Source: Spinellus fusiger
Lineage: Eukaryota > Mucoromycota > Mucoromycetes > Mucorales > Phycomycetaceae
DNA length: 64,000 bases
Assembly: GCA_025094145.1 (NCBI GenBank)
Contig: JALLLS010000012.1
Coordinates: forward strand, 434,001-498,000
Direction: 5' to 3'
This document shows positions 59,005 to 64,000 of the stretch, piece by piece. The notes beneath the pieces were generated by a model. That model was not told the DNA's origin and did no database searches. It saw only the letters and a program-made list of their open reading frames with translations. The position numbers and the translations under genes were made by a program. Each line of letters starts with the position of its first letter. The first letter of the stretch is position 1.

Positions 59005-60499
59005 TCAGTTTTCCCAGTAAGGTCTCTCCATATTCATGCATTGATGAACAGGTGTCATTTTAAACACTTTCTGCATATTTGGGATCCATTTCTTGGCCAA
59101 TGCAAGTGTTTTTTCTGATAATTCATGTTGAAGACCAATATGACCATGTAAATTATCATTTCCAGAAACACGTTCAGATATCCATTGCTTAAAGTAGCCA
59201 TCAATATCACTGAGGTTTAATGAACTGCTTGGAGACCCAAGCTGCCAATCCTGAGAGTCGCGAGTCCACAGAATTGTCTCAAGACCCATTTGATGAGCAA
59301 TAGCACGTACACGATCATCAACATCACCATAAGGAGGACGCCAGCATCTTGAAGTTAATCCAGTAGCTTCCTTGATGGCACGTAAATTCCAGTACAGTTC
59401 AGCCACAATCTCCTCATTGGTTTTGGTTGTCATTGCAGGGTGAGACCACGTATGGAGACAGATATCATTCTCATTATCATATCCACGCTTAGCTACTTCA
59501 GGGTAAAGAGCTACATTGGATCCCACATCTTATCGAAGCATGGATGAGTCATCAAGCTACCAACCAATATTTGAGTACTTACAAAATAGAGTGGCCTTTT
59601 GTTCATTATCACGAAGGAATTGGTAGAGCTCAGGTTCAGCCCAGTGGCTACTGTTACTTTTCAACATGTGTGGGATTGTGGGTCCATCATCAAAGGTCTT
59701 TACCAAAAGGTAAGTATATTTGATAAAGACAGAATAAATGACTTACCAAACCAAAGTCACCAGGGGTTGGACACTTTGAGATATCCACAGGAAGTCTTGG
59801 ATGTTTTGGAGTTGTACATCCATTGAATGTCCACCAGCAAGCATTGTCTAACTGGTTAGCATAGTCTGACATATCAATATTGCCCTCAGGTGTCTTTTGA
59901 CGGACGGGATGGTTAGGTACATTTAACCAATCAATGAATTTGATGACCTTTTGTACTTCTGGGCTGTCTGTAGGAGGGGTTGCCCAGGTATCAGGATAAC
60001 TTTCAATGTTGAAATTGCTGTTGCGAACAATAGGGCCTTCTAGCTCTTCATCAGTTACGTCTTTGAGTTCATCAAAGTCGGGAAGGAAACTGGGGTATTT
60101 TACAGGAACGAGATCGCGGTCAGAAGTAGGTATTCTCCTGTCACTGATGCGCTCTTCCTTTTTTTCTTTTTCCTCTTCTTTGTTTTCACCATTTTCACCT
60201 TTATCATTTTGAGTTTCTTCTCCCTCGTCATTTTCTTCACCATTGTCTTCACCATTGTCTTCACCATTATCTTCATCATTATCTTCATCCTCATCCACGT
60301 CGTTTTCATCATTATAGTTAACAGCAGCATAGTTATTGTAAGTAGGCTGTTGTTCATACTCCTGGATATCCATGTGAGCTTCCCAGTTGTCCATGTGTTT
60401 TAAGTTTTTAACATCTTGATAATCTCTTCTGATACTAGTGGTGCTGGCCAAAGAGGAAAAACTGACTGCAATGCCAACAAATGTGAGCAATTTCACCAT
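59005..60499 (-). CDS. Chitin deacetylase (polysaccharide deacetylase, CE4), secreted, 3 exons
   Basis: Exons 60499-59747, 59697-59583 and 59528-59005 join in frame to 463 residues. It removes acetyl groups from chitin to give chitosan, a main wall polymer of Mucoromycota. The N-terminus (MVKLLTFVGIAVSFSSLAST) is a signal peptide. An acidic, repeat-built region follows (DNGEDNGEDNGEE, from 12-bp units) and then a Lys/Glu stretch. The NodB domain shows motif 1 TFDDGPT, created at an intron, motif 2 HTWSHPAMTT with both metal His, motif 3 RCWRPPYGDVDDRVRA with the catalytic Arg, motif 4 RDSQDW, and motif 5 HIGLQHE, where LxHE replaces the usual LxHD/LxHE-type ending. There is no obvious GPI signal. 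The acidic spacer is unusual in length, and its extracellular role is unknown. Confidence 0.92.
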
Positions 60500-61199
60500 T
60501 CTTTAGTTCTAGAATTGAGTAATTATTGTGGTCTTTAGAGTTCTGTATGAAGATCAAAAAGAGAGAATTTAGAAATAGAAGAAATAGAATACTTGTTGAT
60601 GAACAAAAGTTGAAAAAGATAAAAGTTGAGAAGTAAGGTATGTAGAGTACATATCTTATTATTTTTATATGAAAATAAACTATGATCCTACAAGGGCATT
60701 TATGTTATTTCAATCTGTCCAGAGAGTCTTTTTTTATTTTTATTATATTTCTGCTTCCATTCTTTACAGGATGTGAAGGTGTTGGCATGTTGCAATAATA
60801 TCAAATAACAAACAAGCAAGGATTTACAGACGCTTCTTACTACATTTTAGTCCATATTGTTTCCTATATCAATGTAATTGAAAACAAGTGCCTTGCTAGA
60901 GTTTACATTCTTTCTCTTTAAGCATTCTGGTGCTATGTTTACTACTCATAAGCCTGTCTATAGTATGGTCTATCTGTATTTGATTCTGTTCTACTAGGCT
61001 TTCTACTATAATGATAACCATTATCCATAGATTATAGTCTATACTTTTCATTTTTATTTTTAGAATAAATTAATGGATATGTTATTATTAGTGTATCAAT
61101 ATGTCTATGAACAGTTACCCTTTGTCAAATGTACTGCAAAATAGAGACATAGGTAAAGTGATAACTGTACAGGAATATTACTTCCTTTTTTTTGGTAGA
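60500..61199. other. Upstream region of chitin deacetylase
   Basis: No gene recognised. It contains the chitin deacetylase promoter by position and borders the Fanzor relic on the right. Confidence 0.45.
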
Positions 61200-62454
61200 T
61201 CGACTACTGACAGTCAAAGAAGTGTTCTTTCTTTTCGGACCTACAGAAGGAGCTATATTGTTTGTACGTGAAAATTATTCTGTTCTTTTCTGATTTTCAT
61301 GTAAACCATGAAGAATATGTCGAAAGTTTAAGGCAGATACCACATCTCTATTCCAAATACAATGGCAAAGACAATCTCCAGAAGCAACATCAGTTGTAGT
61401 ATCAGTCATAGCTTTTTTTTTTAAAAAAAAATGGTTTGTACACCTAAACAGTTATTATGTAAAATATATAGTTAGCTTTCACTGTCAATACTGTACTTGC
61501 ATTTTAAAATCCTTCTTTGCCTTAATAATTCATTACATAATACATCTAGGTTTATGCTTCTTTGGTAGGATCTAGGGTTCTTGACTTTTTTGTACTTCTC
61601 TAGAGCCCTGTTCTGGCATGGTGGACAGAAGCTTGATGTCTTGAACTCATTGATAAGATACACATTGAACCCTTTCTTTCGAAGCATTCTTCTCATTCCA
61701 ACACGACGAATTGGCTCATGAAACTTGACATGGCCTGCAAACCAATTACCGTAAACGAGTATCGCTTCATCAGCAAACTTTTCTTTCAGAATGTTTACCA
61801 GTTTCTTATCAGATATCAATCTGTTGATGTAGCTGGACAGCTTTATCTTTCTAAAAAGCAGAAAGCCATTCATATATCTATCTTGTGCATCCGGGTTGTC
61901 TTCATTTGCATAGTACACACTCATGGCAGGGGCAACTTTCGATCTTTCTTAGAGATACTTGACAAATTGATCCTTCTTATTGGTCAAAGAGGTACAATAT
62001 GAAATCAACTGTTCATTTGTGACAACTTCACCTGGCTTGAGTTCTTGACGTAGCTTCTTGAACTTCCTCGACTTAGTTTCTACAGACCTATGGTTGCTAG
62101 TATATCTAAACAATTTTTTATCTTTTAGTGCTATTTTCATGCATAAAAAAAAGTGAGATTGTGACGGTTAGGATCAATGAGAAAACATTTCCCTTTGATC
62201 GACTTTAGTTCTTCTTTTTCTAACTTCTCAACATATTCAAAGTCGCTATCTTCTTCTGCTAACTTTGGCTTGCGACCAGAGCCACTACCTCCCTTTTCTT
62301 GAATCATTGTTTTGTTTAATCACAAAAACACCAACACTATCAGTATAAATCATTACTCTGAACTTCATAGACTAGTTGTTTCCTTGTGGTTTTATTGCTT
62401 TGGACTTTGTATCAAGAACTACACTCCAAACCCACTCTTTGTCCAAATGAGATG
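61200..62454 (-). pseudogene. Fanzor (TnpB-like RNA-guided nuclease) relic, third copy, cut by Tc1
   Basis: The minus strand from 62,454 shows, across several frames, WSVVLDTKSKAIKP, MIYTDSVGVFVIKQN, GGSGSGRKPKLAEED, GKCFLIDPNRHNLTFFYA (RuvC-I, Asp present), SNHRSVETKSRKFKKLRQEL (62,140-61,949), ILVYGNWFAG and VYLINEFKTSSFCPPCQN (RuvC-II Glu plus first zinc-ribbon Cys pair, 61,924-61,472). CHCIWNRDVVSALNFRHIL follows (61,390-61,320; second Cys pair and RuvC-III Asp), then APSVGPKRKN near 61,220. All three RuvC acidic residues survive, but at least four frame breaks and stops prevent translation. It is a different lineage from F1/F2. The Tc1 copy at 62,455 removes the N-terminal coding end. 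No reRNA or element end could be assigned. Confidence 0.75.
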
Positions 62455-63790
62455 AAGTGAGCAGTAAAAAGTAATAGGATTTATTCAAATGCAGATTTCC
62501 ATTTTTTTAGTTTCATACTTTATCTTAATAGTGCCATAACCTCATGAATTCATTAGCTAAAGACGTAAAAACTACAATAGATAAATATGATAGTGTTTAT
62601 AATATAAATAAATAAAAAAGGTTTTATTAAAAGGCCACTTTGTAACTACCATCATTCTTTGGCATCAACAACAGTCTGGCATCTTCACCCCATGCTGACA
62701 ATGAGAATATCTATCACTTCTTTTAATATTTTAACATATTCCAGAATCAAGGCAGTCTCCAACTTCTGTTTGATGGAAGATGCCATCCAATCCTTCCTAA
62801 TGATCTTCTTCAATTAAGTTCACAGATGCTCAATTGGATCGAGATCAGAGCTTTGTGAAGGCCATTAAAGAGTCATTACTATACAATTAACTACTCTCTA
62901 ATTGAGTTGAGTTACTCTTATGGGGTTTAGTATTGTATTCTATAATTGACTCAAGGGGTTTAGGAGAAAGAGACATTCGAGTTCATGGCAGTAGACTTCT
63001 ACCAAGACATTGATGAGCTTGTCGGAGTTTATCCTACCCTCCACCAAGATCTATCTTCCAACACCCTCTACACTGAGGCAGCCTATACTATCACTCCACC
63101 ACCTCCAAACTTCTTTGTCTTTAAGACAATGTTAGGCTCAAAGACATTACCAGGCTGCCTGATGACCTTTACCCCTCTGTCATAGCTGATAAGCACGATT
63201 TTGGACTCATCAGACCAGACTATATTCTGCCATTACTCATGGGTCCAACCAATGTGCTCATGGGCCCACTAGAGTCTTACCTTTATGCTATTCTTTGTCA
63301 AAAGAGACTTGACTACCAGACTGAGCGAATGAAAGCTCATCTCGTCAAGGTACCTCTTCAAAGCTGGGATTGAAATCTTGATGGACATATCTATCATGAT
63401 GGCCTCCTTGGTCTGATGGGAATCATTGACCACTGTTCTTCTGAACCATTGGAGGGCCCGGTCATCCAAAATTTCTTCGTCGGCCACTCTTGGGAGAAGG
63501 CACTACTGAGCCTGTTCTCTTGTAGTGCTATATTGTATCTCTCACAGTGGAATCAGGTACGTTAAACATACAGGATACCTCGGCCATGATAGTGTTCATA
63601 TTCAGCACCTCATGCAAGATAGCTGAACAAGTCTTGAGGCTGGTCTATTTCTCATACATCTCGGAGGTTCTGATGAAGATGTTCATGGTGTTGGATGAGT
63701 CAGATATTATAAGAAAAAGTAGTGCTATAAGAAAAGAAAAAGAAATAGCCCTGAATTTGAAGAAAACCTATTACTTTTATCGGGTCACTA
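62455..63790 (-). mobile_element. Tc1/mariner copy inserted at the Fanzor relic
   Basis: Left end AAGTGAGCAGTAAAAAGTAA, right end ATCGGGTCACTA then TA. From 62,570 to the right end it is nearly identical to 40,506-41,726, with the same broken transposase frames (MADEEILDDRALQWFRRTVV at 63,487 downward). The first 115 bp differ clearly from that copy and look closer to the 2.6-kb family ends. The element lies directly at the point where the Fanzor coding similarity stops. Confidence 0.9.
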
Positions 63791-63792
63791 TA

Positions 63793-64000
63793 AATTAAGA
63801 TGATTAAGTCAAGATAATAATTCAAAGTCCTACAGAGCGTTGGAGAGTGATGATTGAGTCAATACCAATGTCCAACCTCCTTGGTACTGACAGACCGCTG
63901 ACCCTGTTTAAATCATCATTTGTTCTATTTCACTTATTAAGAATATAGAATTTCAGGTAAATTCATACTGTAGATCAATACAGGCAGAGTGTATTCCGCA
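63793..64000. other. Right edge, non-genic
   Basis: About 200 bp with no recognised feature. A search for the missing Fanzor N-terminus here found nothing convincing. Confidence 0.4.

Noticed and set aside
1..64000. CRISPR array, rRNA or bacterial-type operon
   Set aside because: No regularly spaced short repeats with unique spacers, no rRNA-like blocks, and the genes are intron-rich and eukaryotic.

Overview
The window looks like nuclear DNA of an early-diverging filamentous fungus, most likely Mucoromycota (a Phycomyces- or Mucor-like genome). The evidence is AT-rich sequence, many GT-AG introns of about 40-60 bp, a chitin deacetylase, a SIN3 corepressor, a lanosterol-synthase-type gene, and a heavy load of Tc1/mariner elements, LINE-type retroposons and Fanzor (TnpB-like) relics. 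No species name can be proven from the sequence alone. I assembled the exon chains by eye, using reading frame, splice dinucleotides and family motifs.

Layout. Bases 1-18,240 are repeat-rich and hold no convincing host gene. They contain two related Fanzor relics (1-1491 and 17,266-18,236), a Tc1 element (2602-3959), a nested stack of LINE and Tc1 copies (4381-8630), and several copies of a non-coding TIR family called E here. Bases 18,778-28,799 are a compact gene island: a Rieske-domain protein (+), a small conserved nuclear-type protein (-), S-formylglutathione hydrolase (-), a PRMT3-like zinc-finger protein without a methyltransferase domain (-), DNA polymerase alpha subunit B (+) and a DHA2-type MFS transporter (-). 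Bases 30,319-41,726 are again repeat-rich, with one host gene, an aldo-keto reductase (33,632-34,712, -). They hold a fairly well preserved Tc1 element whose catalytic spacing counts as DD35E, a miniature element family with TGTCGT termini and 4-bp target duplications, a deleted DDE element with long inverted repeats, a solo LTR and nested Tc1 copies. Bases 42,034-60,499 form the second gene island: SIN3 (-), a decayed lanosterol synthase (-), a TTC14-like TPR/RS protein (-), NDUFB9 of complex I (-), a FEN1/XPG-like nuclease (+) and chitin deacetylase (-). The right edge (61,200-63,790) is a third, different Fanzor relic cut by a Tc1 copy that is nearly identical to the one at 40.4-41.7 kb.

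How the genes relate. The host genes are ordinary, functionally unrelated housekeeping genes: formaldehyde detoxification, replication initiation, transcriptional corepression, respiration, wall remodelling and redox metabolism. No gene cluster or pathway is visible. The points of most interest are the ERG7-type pseudogene (five nonsense codons that are all single transitions from Trp or Gln codons, the catalytic Asp replaced by Tyr, splice sites preserved), the Fanzor relics and their shared termini with a non-coding TIR family, an ORF1-only LINE with a 17-bp target duplication, the TGTCGT miniature family, and a mosaic pair of dead Tc1 copies that suggests gene conversion.
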